Made by a program: the position numbers and the translations under genes. A stretch of DNA of 64,000 nt from an uncultured Prevotella sp. Lineage in GTDB: Bacteria > Bacteroidota > Bacteroidia > Bacteroidales > Bacteroidaceae. Positions 26,762 through 34,618 of this stretch are shown here, piece by piece (position 1 is the stretch's first letter; the number at the start of each line of letters is the position of its first letter). The notes under the pieces are model-generated. The model saw only the letters and a list, made by a program, of their open reading frames with translations, was not told where the DNA came from and did no database searches. Where the stretch lies: NCBI GenBank assembly GCA_900770025.1, contig CAAGIW010000013.1:74472-138471 (forward strand), given 5' to 3'.

Positions 26762-26967
26762 AAAAAGGGAACGCACCGCGATTGTGATGAAAACTCCTAT
26801 TTGAATAAGATTAGAGTGCTACCGGTCTTTGTAATCCACCGACAGGTATCTGCTATTTGCAATGAAACACTGCAAATTGTGGCCCGCCATTAACGCAGTA
26901 GTGTGCTCCTGTTTTCAATGTTATTTGATGAGTATCCCGATCTGATCGGTGCGCCCCACATGTTTCT
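26762..26967 (-). ncRNA. Candidate structured small RNA (6S-like layout)
   Basis: A consensus promoter on the minus strand ends at 26974, and about 205 bases further a closing stem is followed by TTTTT (plus-strand AAAAA at 26762-26766). The RNA 5' part (plus-strand positions 26947-26957) pairs with its 3' part (26767-26778) through CGCACCG/CGGTGCG flanked by G-C pairs. Inside are a GAAAAC/GTTTTC pairing (arms near 26789-26794 and 26911-26916) and an apical hairpin ATTTGCA/TGCAAAT (26855-26861 with 26871-26877). Length and rod-like layout recall 6S RNA, but I cannot confirm the family. It could also be a long regulatory leader of ribE. Confidence 0.5.
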
Positions 26968-26973
26968 TTGCTG

Positions 26974-27004
26974 CAAAGTTACGAAAAATAATGTTGTCTC
27001 CAAA
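26974..27004 (-). promoter_or_regulatory. Full Bacteroidetes promoter driving the small RNA/ribE
   Basis: On the minus strand TTTG (27001-27004), 19 bases, then TAACTTTG (26974-26981): both elements of the primary sigma promoter at the expected spacing. The start site should lie near 26967. Confidence 0.7.
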
Positions 27005-27101
27005 TGATTGGGCACATTTTGTTGTGCTTTTCCTCGTGGTGTCACGCCCTGCTTCCACGCAGGTTCGGTGTAAGAAAGTTGAGGAGATGGAAAGAACAAG
27101 G

Positions 27102-27173
27102 GTCTCACCCGGCCTCCCCAAGGGGAGGAGAAGGGAGCATGAAAGCCCCACCCGACCTCCCCAAGGGGAGGAG
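27102..27173 (-). repeat. Two GC-rich palindromic repeats, locus 3
   Basis: Two 29-bp copies in reverse orientation at 27102-27130 and 27145-27173, 43 bp apart, each with the CCTCCCCAAGGGGAGG form of the palindrome. Flanking bases (TTGAGGAGATGGAAAGAACA at 27079-27098) are the reverse complement of the sequence that ends locus 1 near 3463-3486, so the end of the composite element is shared too. Confidence 0.9.
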
Positions 27174-27293
27174 AATAAAATATGAACGTAGTAATTTGAT
27201 TAAAGGATAAGTGATTGATTATGAGATAATAATGCACTTTCAAGAATCCGGTTGAATGCTGTTTGCATTCCAGGGCGAATGGGGGCGTTTTCT
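27174..27293 (-). repeat. Conserved linker of the composite repeat, locus 3
   Basis: The reverse complement of this block closely follows the locus 2 linker: it contains GGAATGCAAACAGCATTCAA and AATCACTTATCCTTTAATCA. It joins the GC-rich palindromes (left) to the 22-bp array (right), so the composite element here points opposite to loci 1 and 2. Confidence 0.88.
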
Positions 27294-27445
27294 AAAACTG
27301 CCACTTTTGCATTCTAAAACTGCCGATTTTGCGCTCCAAAACTGCCACTTTTGCATTCTAAAACTGCCGATTTTGCGCTCCAAAACTGCCAGTTTTGCAT
27401 TGCAAAAGTGGCAGTTTTGCGTCCCAAAATGGTGCGTTTTGCAAA
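27294..27445 (-). repeat. 22-bp tandem array, locus 3 (seven units, orientation switch)
   Basis: Seven units start at 27294, 27316, 27338, 27360, 27382, 27404 and 27426, an exact 22-bp register. Read on the plus strand the 7-bp cores are CTGCCAC, CTGCCGA, CTGCCAC, CTGCCGA, CTGCCAG, GTGGCAG and TGGTGCG. The first 44 bases (27294-27337) are duplicated exactly at 27338-27381. The fifth unit AAAACTGCCAGTTTTG is a near-perfect palindrome and marks the point where core orientation flips. The right edge is TTTTGCAAAA. Confidence 0.93.
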
Positions 27446-27505
27446 ACGACACGTAGGAAGCTGCATTTTTCCCCGTATGAAAAGGCTACTTTTCCTGTTT
27501 TTTTG

Positions 27506-27513
27506 TAATTTTG
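27506..27513 (+). promoter_or_regulatory. Bacteroidetes -7 box for the nqr operon
   Basis: TAATTTTG matches TAnnTTTG, 26-33 bases upstream of the nqrA ATG. The -33 region is not a clear match. Confidence 0.5.
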
Positions 27514-27538
27514 CGCTGTCGTATATACATTATATATT

Positions 27539-28894
27539 ATGGTAAAAGTCATAAGAACAAGAAAAGGATTGGACATCCGTCTTCAAGGGAAAGCTGACAA
27601 GACCAAGGTGCTCGCCTCTGCTTCTTCCAAACTCTATGCCATGCAGCCGTCCGATTTTGTGGGCGTGGTGCCAAAACTGATGGTGAAAGAGGGGGATAGC
27701 GTCAAGGCCGGAAGTGCCTTGTTTGTCAACAAAGCCTGCGCTTCTGTGTCGTTTCCCTCGCCGGTCAGCGGCAGGGTGATGTCGGTAAGGAGAGGGCTAC
27801 GCAGAAAGATTGAGGCCGTTATTATCGAGCCTGACGGGAAAGACGAGGCAGTGGATTTCGGTGTGAAAGACCCCTTGCGGATGGATGGTGCCGAGGTTTT
27901 GGAAGCACTGCTCCAGAGTGGTCTGTTCGGTTTTATCCGCCAGTTGCCCTATGCCATATCGGCATTGCCTACAGAGAAACCCAAGGCCATCTTCATCTCA
28001 GCGTTGCGAGACATGCCTCTTGCCGCTGACTTTGAGGTGGAGTTGCAGGGACAGGAGACGATATTCCAAAGCGGTTTGGATGCTCTGTCGAGGATGGCAC
28101 CCGTACATCTCGGCATCGGAGTGAAACAGCAAAGCCGTGCGCTCCGTGAGGCGAAGAACGTGGAGATCACTGCTTACGACGGTCCCTGTCCTGTGGGCAA
28201 TGTGGGCGTGCAGGTAAATCACGTGTCCCCTGTCAACAAGGGCGAAGTGGTGTGGACGGTGGACCCCTCTGTGGTCATCTTTATCGGAAGACTCTTTACC
28301 AAAGGCAGGGTAGATTTGAGCCGTGTCATAGCCTTGGCAGGCAGTGAGGTGTCAGAGCCTGCCTATTATCATGCCATTGTGGGTGCGCAACTGTCTTCTG
28401 TTCTTGACGGCAAACTGGCGGATGCTGCTTACAGTCGGCGCATCATCAATGGCAATGTGCTCACGGGAGTGCCAACCAGTAAGGATGGCTTCTTGGGAGC
28501 ATTGACCTCTGAGATTACGGTGATACCCGAGGGCGATGATGTGAATGAGGCATTTGGATGGATCATGCCCAGGCTCAGTCAGTTCTCAGCCAGCAGAAGT
28601 TATTTCTCATGGTTGTGTGGCAAAAGGGAGTATGCGCCCGATGCCCGCATCAAGGGAGGCAAGCGCCATTGCATCATGAGTGGCGAATACGACAAGGTGT
28701 TTCCCATGAACATTTTTCCCGAGTATCTTATCAAGGCCATCATCGCTGGCGACATCGACAAGATGGAGGAACTGGGCATCTACGAAGTGGCGCCCGAGGA
28801 CTTCGCATTGGCCGAGTTTGTGTGCAGCTCAAAGATGGAGTTGCAGCGTATCGTGCGTGAGGGCTTGGACATGTTGCGTAAAGAAGAAAACTAA
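27539..28894 (+). CDS. nqrA: Na+-translocating NADH:quinone reductase subunit A
   Basis: 451 residues, typical for NqrA, the soluble quinone-associated subunit. Family features are the N-terminal IRTRKGLDIRLQGKAD, PSDFVGVVPKLMVKEGD, SPVSGRVMSVRRGLRRKIEA and the C-terminal DFALAEFVCSSKMELQRIV. It opens a complete nqrABCDEF operon coupling NADH oxidation to sodium export in the cytoplasmic membrane. Confidence 0.97.
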   Translation: MVKVIRTRKGLDIRLQGKADKTKVLASASSKLYAMQPSDFVGVVPKLMVKEGDSVKAGSALFVNKACASVSFPSPVSGRVMSVRRGLRRKIEAVIIEPDGKDEAVDFGVKDPLRMDGAEVLEALLQSGLFGFIRQLPYAISALPTEKPKAIFISALRDMPLAADFEVELQGQETIFQSGLDALSRMAPVHLGIGVKQQSRALREAKNVEITAYDGPCPVGNVGVQVNHVSPVNKGEVVWTVDPSVVIFIGRLFTKGRVDLSRVIALAGSEVSEPAYYHAIVGAQLSSVLDGKLADAAYSRRIINGNVLTGVPTSKDGFLGALTSEITVIPEGDDVNEAFGWIMPRLSQFSASRSYFSWLCGKREYAPDARIKGGKRHCIMSGEYDKVFPMNIFPEYLIKAIIAGDIDKMEELGIYEVAPEDFALAEFVCSSKMELQRIVREGLDMLRKEEN

Positions 28895-28905
28895 GAGTAC
28901 GGAGT

Positions 28906-30063
28906 ATGAAAAGTTTAAGAGAATATTTGAACCGGATAAAGCCGAACTTTGAGAAGGATGGCAAGCTGCATTTGTTTCACAGCTTGTACGATGGTATGGA
29001 AACATTTCTGTATGTGCCCAATGCCACAGCCCAATGCGGCACCAACATCCACGATGCCATCGATTCCAAGCGCATCATGAGTGTGGTGGTCATAGCACTG
29101 CTTCCTGCCTTGTTTTTCGGCATGTATAATGTGGGCTACCAGAACTTCTTGGCGGCCGGCACGCTGGCCGAGGCCTCTTTTTGGGAACTGTTTGCCTTTG
29201 GAGCAGTGATGACAATCCCCAAGATTCTGGTCAGCTATATTGTGGGCCTGGGCATCGAGTTTGCGTGGGCTCAATGGAAGGGGGAAGAGATTCAAGAGGG
29301 TTATCTCGTGTCGGGCATCATCATCCCGATGATATTGCCGGTGGGTTGTCCCTTGTGGATACTGGCGCTTGCCGTGGCCTTTGCCGTGATCTTTGGCAAG
29401 GAGATATTCGGCGGCACAGGCATGAACATCTTCAATGTGGCACTGTTGGCCCGTGCTTTCCTGTTTTTCTCCTATCCTTCCAAGATGAGCGGCGACTCTG
29501 TCTGGGTGGCATCTGAAAGTATGTTGGGCTTGGGCAACACACTGCCCGACACCTTTACGCAGGCCACTCCGTTGGCATTGGCCGGCAAGGAGGCCTATTC
29601 TCAGGTGCCTGTGATGGACATGATTACCGGTTTGATACCCGGAAGTATCGGAGAAACGAGCGTCATTGCCATTGCCATAGGGGCTTTTATCCTGCTGTTG
29701 ACGGGCATTGCCAGTTGGCGCACCATGCTGAGTGTCTTCGTTGGGGGTGCCTTGATGGCGTGGCTCTATGAGCATATTGGAGCTTCGGCCATGCCGTGGT
29801 ATCATCATCTGTTGTTGGGTGGCTTCGCTTTCGGTGCCGTGTTCATGGCCACCGATCCTGTCACCTCCGCCCGAACGGAATGCGGAAAGTATGTGTATGG
29901 CTTTCTCATTGGCGTTGTGGCCATCACGGTGAGGGTGCTCAACCCTGGCTATCCCGAGGGCATGATGCTCGCCATCCTGCTGATGAACATGTTTGCGCCC
30001 CTGATTGACTATTGCGTGGTGCAGAGAAACATTGCGCAGCGTCGTAACAGAATAAGGAAATAA
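28906..30063 (+). CDS. nqrB: Na+-NQR subunit B
   Basis: 385 residues with about ten membrane helices; part of the sodium and ubiquinone/menaquinone site. The covalent FMN threonine should be T221 in DTFTQATPLAL, where better-known enzymes have SGAT, so the motif here reads TQAT. Other markers are the conserved N-terminal helix (NFEKDGKLHLFHSLYDGMET), GKEIFGGTGMNIFNVAL and ATDPVTSARTECGKYVYGF. Confidence 0.97.
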   Translation: MKSLREYLNRIKPNFEKDGKLHLFHSLYDGMETFLYVPNATAQCGTNIHDAIDSKRIMSVVVIALLPALFFGMYNVGYQNFLAAGTLAEASFWELFAFGAVMTIPKILVSYIVGLGIEFAWAQWKGEEIQEGYLVSGIIIPMILPVGCPLWILALAVAFAVIFGKEIFGGTGMNIFNVALLARAFLFFSYPSKMSGDSVWVASESMLGLGNTLPDTFTQATPLALAGKEAYSQVPVMDMITGLIPGSIGETSVIAIAIGAFILLLTGIASWRTMLSVFVGGALMAWLYEHIGASAMPWYHHLLLGGFAFGAVFMATDPVTSARTECGKYVYGFLIGVVAITVRVLNPGYPEGMMLAILLMNMFAPLIDYCVVQRNIAQRRNRIRK

Positions 30064-30075
30064 TACAGAATCACC

Positions 30076-30801
30076 ATGAAGATAAATACCAATTCCAACA
30101 AATACATCATTATTTACAGTGGAGTAATGGTGGTGATTGTGGCATTCGTACTGGCTTTTGTATATCAGTCGCTCAAGAGCCTGCAGGATGCCAATGTGGC
30201 ACTCGACAAGAAAAAGCAGATACTGGCCGCCCTGAACATACGCGACCTGACGGACGAGCAGGCTGCTGCGCGATATGCCGAAGTGGTGGAAGCCGACAGG
30301 GTGGTGGATGCAAACGGTCATGTACTCGTCTCGGGTACGCCCGGCGGTGAGCAGGCTGCCTTTGCCATGAACAGCATCCCTGCCGACAAGAGTCGTCTGC
30401 CGATATACCTGTGCAAGGTGGATGGAAAAAGGAAATATGTGGTGCCTGTTTATGGCATGGGCCTCTGGGGAACCATCTGGGGCTACGTAGCCGTGAACGA
30501 AGATATGAAAACCATCTATGGAGCCTATTTCGATCATGCCAGCGAAACGGCTGGTCTGGGTGCGGAAATCAAAGACAGTCGTGCCTGGCAGGAGCAGTTT
30601 GCCGGAAAGCGCATCTACGATGACGACAATGCAAAGGTGGTGTTGGCCGTGAAGAAGAAGAGCGAGGTCAAGGACACCACGTGTGAATGCGACGGTGTGA
30701 CGGGTGCCACGCTCACCTCGGATGGCGTGGGCAAGATGCTCGAAAGCGGCTTGCTGCTCTACATCCCCTTCTTCCAGCAGGAGTGCAGTCAAACAGAATA
30801 A
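30076..30801 (+). CDS. nqrC: Na+-NQR subunit C
   Basis: 241 residues: one N-terminal membrane helix (YIIIYSGVMVVIVAFVLAFVY) and a periplasmic FMN-binding domain. The flavinylation motif is GVTGATLTS with T214 as the FMN-carrying residue; this modification needs ApbE, not encoded in this window. GMGLWGTIWGYVAV and HASETAGLGAEI are also family hallmarks. Confidence 0.97.
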   Translation: MKINTNSNKYIIIYSGVMVVIVAFVLAFVYQSLKSLQDANVALDKKKQILAALNIRDLTDEQAAARYAEVVEADRVVDANGHVLVSGTPGGEQAAFAMNSIPADKSRLPIYLCKVDGKRKYVVPVYGMGLWGTIWGYVAVNEDMKTIYGAYFDHASETAGLGAEIKDSRAWQEQFAGKRIYDDDNAKVVLAVKKKSEVKDTTCECDGVTGATLTSDGVGKMLESGLLLYIPFFQQECSQTE

Positions 30802-30893
30802 CTGTTTCTCCCTGCCCAAGGGGTGATGCCGGGCTTGCCGGTTCATTGCCGTGGCGGGAGAAATCGAATGAAACCAACGTTATTGAATAGATT

Positions 30894-31520
30894 ATGAAGA
30901 GTATATTATCTAAAAAGAACAGGGAGGTCTTTGCCAATCCCCTCAATCTTGACCATCCCATATTGGTGCAGGTGTTGGGCATCTGCTCTGCGTTGGCCGT
31001 CACGTCGCAGCTGAAGCCGGCCATCGTCATGGGACTGGCTGTGACCGTGATCACGGCTTTTGCCAATGTGATTATATCGCTCATCCGCAACACCATCCCC
31101 ACCAGAATACGTATCGTGGTGCAACTTGTGGTGGTGGCCGCCTTGGTCACGGTGGTAAGTCAGGTGCTGAAGGCTTTTGCCTATGATGTCAGTGTACAGC
31201 TTTCTGTATATGTGGGACTTATCATCACCAACTGCATCCTGATGGGACGCTTAGAGGCATTCGCCATGACCAACAAGCCCTGGCCTGCGTTTCTCGATGG
31301 TGTGAGCAACGGATTGGGCTATGCCATGGTGCTTGTCATTGTGGGCGGCGTGCGCGAACTGCTGGGCAGAGGCACGCTTTTGGGCATTCAGGTGGTGCCT
31401 TCGTTCCTGTATGATGCCGGCTATATGAACAATGGCATGATGACCATGCCCGCCATGGCGCTCATCTTGCTGGGATGTGTAATCTGGGTACACCGTGCCC
31501 GCTTTTATAAGGAGAAGTAA
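30894..31520 (+). CDS. nqrD: Na+-NQR subunit D
   Basis: 208 residues, six membrane helices, homologous to NqrE and RnfE. Recognisable segments are NPLNLDHPILVQVLGICSAL, GLIITNCILMGRLEAFAM and GRGTLLGIQVVPS. The 92-bp gap from nqrC is the largest in the operon and contains a short G/C inverted repeat but no gene. Confidence 0.97.
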   Translation: MKSILSKKNREVFANPLNLDHPILVQVLGICSALAVTSQLKPAIVMGLAVTVITAFANVIISLIRNTIPTRIRIVVQLVVVAALVTVVSQVLKAFAYDVSVQLSVYVGLIITNCILMGRLEAFAMTNKPWPAFLDGVSNGLGYAMVLVIVGGVRELLGRGTLLGIQVVPSFLYDAGYMNNGMMTMPAMALILLGCVIWVHRARFYKEK

Positions 31521-31522
31521 GT

Positions 31523-32149
31523 ATGGAACATTTGGCGAATTTGTTTTTCAGATCCATATTCGTTGACAATATGGTGTTTGCATTCTTCCTCGGAATGTGT
31601 TCATTCCTTGCTGTATCAAAGAATGTGAAGACGTCCTTGGGATTAGGTTTGGCTGTGACCTTTGTGCTGATCATCACCGTGCCTGTTGACTATCTGATGC
31701 AAACAAGGATATTGGGTCCCGACTGTTTGGTAGAGGGGGTGGACCTGTCTTATCTCAGTTTCATCCTGTTCATCGCCGTGATAGCCGGCATTGTGCAGTT
31801 GGTCGAGATGATAGTGGAACGATATTCCCCCTCGCTGTATGCTGCGTTGGGCATCTTCCTGCCGCTCATCGCCGTCAACTGTGCCATCATGGGTGCGTCG
31901 CTCTTCATGCAGCAGCGCATCAACCTGCCTTCCACCGATGCGCAGTATATAGGTTCTGCGATGGATGCCGTGGTATATGCCTTGGGCAGCGGCATCGGCT
32001 GGACGCTTGCCATCGTGGCAATGGGTGCCATACGAGAGAAGATGCAGTACAGCGATGTGCCCAAGCCGTTGCAGGGATTGGGCATCACCTTCATCACCGT
32101 GGGCCTGATGGCTATGGCGATGATGTGCTTCTCGGGTCTCAAACTGTAG
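31523..32149 (+). CDS. nqrE: Na+-NQR subunit E
   Basis: 208 residues, six membrane helices, homologous to RnfA. Markers: FVDNMVFAFFLGMCSFLAVS with a conserved cysteine, GIFLPLIAVNCAIMGASLFM with a second one (together they hold the membrane iron site), and GIGWTLAIVAMGAIREKM. It starts two bases after nqrD stops. Confidence 0.97.
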   Translation: MEHLANLFFRSIFVDNMVFAFFLGMCSFLAVSKNVKTSLGLGLAVTFVLIITVPVDYLMQTRILGPDCLVEGVDLSYLSFILFIAVIAGIVQLVEMIVERYSPSLYAALGIFLPLIAVNCAIMGASLFMQQRINLPSTDAQYIGSAMDAVVYALGSGIGWTLAIVAMGAIREKMQYSDVPKPLQGLGITFITVGLMAMAMMCFSGLKL

Positions 32150-32187
32150 AAATCATACATTAACGACGAAAACAAACAAATACAGAC

Positions 32188-33453
32188 ATGATGATATTCG
32201 TATTGACCAACATAGGCGTGTTTCTGGCAATCATACTGCTCTTGGTAGTGGTGCTGTTGGTGGCAAAGCGCTTCCTGTCGCCAGAAGGGGAGGTGGATAT
32301 CGAGGTGAACGGAACCACCCATCTCAATGTGAAGCAGGGAGGCAACCTGATGGCCACCCTGAACGAAAACGGTATCTATCTTCCTTCGGCCTGCGGCGGC
32401 AAGGCATCTTGCGGACAGTGCAAGGTGCAGGTGCTCGAAGGGGGCGGCGAAATACTGGATTCCGAGAAGACGCATTTCACCCGAAAGGAAATCAAAGACC
32501 ACTGGCGCTTGGGCTGTCAGTGCAAGGTGAAGGGTGACTTGAAGATACGTGTGCCCGAGAGCATACTGGGCGTGAAGGAATATGAGTGCACGGTGGTGTC
32601 CAACAAGAATGTGGCCACCTTCATCAAGGAGTTCAAAGTGCAGCTCCCTCCCGGGGCACACATGGACTTCCTGCCCGGTTCGTATGCGCAGATCAAGATA
32701 CCCGCATTCTCCATCGACTACGACAAGGATATAGACAAAAGTCTGATAGGCGATGAGTATCTGCCCGCTTGGCAGAAGTTTGGACTCTTCCCTTTGAAGT
32801 GTGTCAACACCGAGCCCACCATCAGAGCCTACTCCATGGCCAACTATCCTGCCGAGGGCGACGTGTTCATGCTAACGGTGCGCATTGCCACGCCGCCGTT
32901 CAAGAGCGACAGAAGCGGGTTCATGGAGGTCAACCCCGGCATAGCCTCTTCATACATCTTTACGCTGAAGCCTGGTGACAAGGTGATCATGAGCGGTCCG
33001 TTTGGCGACTTCCATCCGCATTTCGATTCCAAGAAAGAGATGATATGGGTGGGCGGAGGTGCCGGTATGGCTCCGCTCAGGGCGCAGATTATGCACATGA
33101 CCAAGACGCTCCACACCACCGACCGTGAGATGCACTACTTCTATGGAGCCAGAGCACTCAACGAGGTGTTCTATCTGCAAGACTTCCTGCAGTTGGAAAA
33201 GGAATATCCCAACTTCCATTTCCATTTAGCTTTAGACCGTCCCGACCCCGCAGCCGACAAGCAAGGGGTGAAATATACACCCGGCTTTGTGCATCAGGTG
33301 ATGCTCGACACCTATCTGAAAGACCATGAAGCTCCCGAAGACATAGAGTACTATATGTGCGGTCCGGGGCCCATGTCGAAGGCTGTGGTCGCCATGCTCG
33401 ACTCCTTGGGTGTTGACAGCGAGTCTATCATGTACGACAACTTCGGAGGATAG
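32188..33453 (+). CDS. nqrF: Na+-NQR subunit F, NADH-oxidising
   Basis: 421 residues. An N-terminal membrane helix (about 8-26) is followed by a 2Fe-2S ferredoxin domain with cysteines C69, C75, C78 and C110 (SACGGKASCGQC, then LGCQC). The FAD domain shows RAYSMANYPAEGD, and the NADH domain shows GGGAGMAPLRAQI and YMCGPGPM. It takes electrons from NADH and passes them to the other subunits. It is the last gene of the operon. Confidence 0.97.
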   Translation: MMIFVLTNIGVFLAIILLLVVVLLVAKRFLSPEGEVDIEVNGTTHLNVKQGGNLMATLNENGIYLPSACGGKASCGQCKVQVLEGGGEILDSEKTHFTRKEIKDHWRLGCQCKVKGDLKIRVPESILGVKEYECTVVSNKNVATFIKEFKVQLPPGAHMDFLPGSYAQIKIPAFSIDYDKDIDKSLIGDEYLPAWQKFGLFPLKCVNTEPTIRAYSMANYPAEGDVFMLTVRIATPPFKSDRSGFMEVNPGIASSYIFTLKPGDKVIMSGPFGDFHPHFDSKKEMIWVGGGAGMAPLRAQIMHMTKTLHTTDREMHYFYGARALNEVFYLQDFLQLEKEYPNFHFHLALDRPDPAADKQGVKYTPGFVHQVMLDTYLKDHEAPEDIEYYMCGPGPMSKAVVAMLDSLGVDSESIMYDNFGG

Positions 33454-33544
33454 GAATAGAACAACCTCTTTAATTGTGTTATAAGTAACTGATAATAAGA
33501 TGATAACATGCTTTCTGAGATATATAGGAGGCTAATCGTTTTCT

Positions 33545-33634
33545 AAAATGGTGCGTTTTGCATTCTAAAACGGTGCGTTTTGCAATGTAAAATGGTGCGT
33601 TTTGCGATGCAAAATGGTGCGTTTTGCAAAACGG
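33545..33634 (-). repeat. 22-bp tandem array, locus 4 (four units)
   Basis: Four units start at 33545, 33567, 33589 and 33611 in exact 22-bp register: AAAATGGTGCGTTTTG (three times) and AAAACGGTGCGTTTTG, the reverse complement of the locus 2 core class. The right edge is TTTTGCAAAA (33622-33631). The left flank (33481-33520) is the reverse complement of the end of the shared linker (TTATTATCAG, ACTTAT). No GC-rich palindrome is attached. It lies between nqrF and the terminator at 33659. Confidence 0.92.
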
Positions 33635-33658
33635 TGCGCAGACACTGATTTCACTACT

Positions 33659-33706
33659 CCGGCCTTTCGTTGTTGACAAGACGATGAAAGGCCGGATTGC
33701 TTTTGT
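33659..33706 (+). terminator. Intrinsic terminator downstream of nqr and array 4
   Basis: A perfect 10-bp stem CCGGCCTTTC (33659-33668) pairs with GAAAGGCCGG (33686-33695), followed by ATTGCTTTTGTGTTTTT. It is 205 bases after the nqrF stop, so read-through of the array is expected. Confidence 0.8.
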
Positions 33707-33724
33707 GTTTTTATGTTCCTTTTC

Positions 33725-33756
33725 TTGGGTGGAATGATATTATTTTTGTAAATTTG
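33725..33756 (+). promoter_or_regulatory. Probable promoter of the WalJ-like gene
   Basis: TAAATTTG (33749-33756) is an exact -7 match, with TTG (33725-33727) 21 bases upstream. Confidence 0.5.
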
Positions 33757-33808
33757 CATAGAGTAATGTTGCCTCGGGCAACTGTTTAACCTTTGAAAAA
33801 CGAAAGTA

Positions 33809-34606
33809 ATGTTGAAGTTTATATCCTTTGGGAGCGGTAGTAGCGGCAACTGCTGTTTGTTATATACCTCCACCGAAGGGTTGATGATAGACGCCGGAGT
33901 GGGCATCAGGCTCATCAAGAAGTATTTCAGAGAATACGGATTGAGCCTTCCGGTGGTCAGGCGGATTCTTGTAACCCATGACCATGCTGACCACATCAAG
34001 GCCGCAGGTTATCTGAGTGAGGAGTTGCATGTGCCGGTGTATGCCACCAAGGCTGTTCATTCGGGAATAGACAGAAACTATTGTGTGCACAAAAAGGTGC
34101 CTTTGGCCTACAGGCAGTATATCGTTCCGGGTGAGACTTACGAGTTGGGCGACTTCCGGGTGACACCTTTTGCAGTGCCGCACGACAGTACGGAGAACGT
34201 GGGATATTATGTGCAGGTGGAAGATACTGCATTTTGCATAATCACCGATGCCGGCTGTATAACAGAAGAGGCGAGAGAGTTCATAGGCAAGACGGAATAC
34301 TTGGTGATAGAATCCAACCATGACAAGGAGATGCTGCGCAGCGGAAGATACCCGGCACGCCTGAAAGAACGCATATCCGGAGGGTGTGGGCATCTGAGCA
34401 ATCATGACTGCGCCAAGGCTGTGACGGAGAACAGAAGCGAGAAGTTGAAGAAGATATGGCTCTGCCATTTGAGTGAGGAGAACAACCATCCGGACTTGGC
34501 ACTGAAGACGATGGAACTGTCGCTGAAACAATCGGCAGAGGGGCCTATCCCCGAGGTGTATGTGCTGAAAAGGAAAGTGCCCACGGGCGTGTTTGAACTG
34601 AGATAG
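33809..34606 (+). CDS. MBL-fold metallohydrolase, WalJ/YycJ-like
   Basis: 265 residues of metallo-beta-lactamase fold. The metal-binding motif is THDHADHIKA (about residues 54-63), after FGSGSSGNCCLLYT near the start and LMIDAGVGIRLI. Later metal ligands lie in VPHDSTENVGYY, IITDAGCI and ESNHDKEML, and GGCGHLSNHDCA. This set is typical of WalJ (YycJ), reported as a DNA exonuclease linked to mismatch repair in Bacillus. No WalRK two-component genes accompany it. The next gene starts 13 bases after the stop. Confidence 0.88.
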   Translation: MLKFISFGSGSSGNCCLLYTSTEGLMIDAGVGIRLIKKYFREYGLSLPVVRRILVTHDHADHIKAAGYLSEELHVPVYATKAVHSGIDRNYCVHKKVPLAYRQYIVPGETYELGDFRVTPFAVPHDSTENVGYYVQVEDTAFCIITDAGCITEEAREFIGKTEYLVIESNHDKEMLRSGRYPARLKERISGGCGHLSNHDCAKAVTENRSEKLKKIWLCHLSEENNHPDLALKTMELSLKQSAEGPIPEVYVLKRKVPTGVFELR

Positions 34607-34618
34607 AACGCTGAATTG

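Noticed and set aside
26734..26967. FMN riboswitch upstream of ribE
   Set aside because: The conserved RFN core sequences could not be found on either strand; the region is better described as a structured RNA of unknown family.
27294..27445. CRISPR array
   Set aside because: Spacing between repeats is only 6-7 bp, the variable parts are near-identical to each other, and no cas genes are in the window.
28915..30846. 643-codon open frame on the minus strand opposite nqrB and nqrC
   Set aside because: It is antisense to two strongly supported genes, is His/Gly-rich as expected from the mirrored codon usage, and shows no domain.
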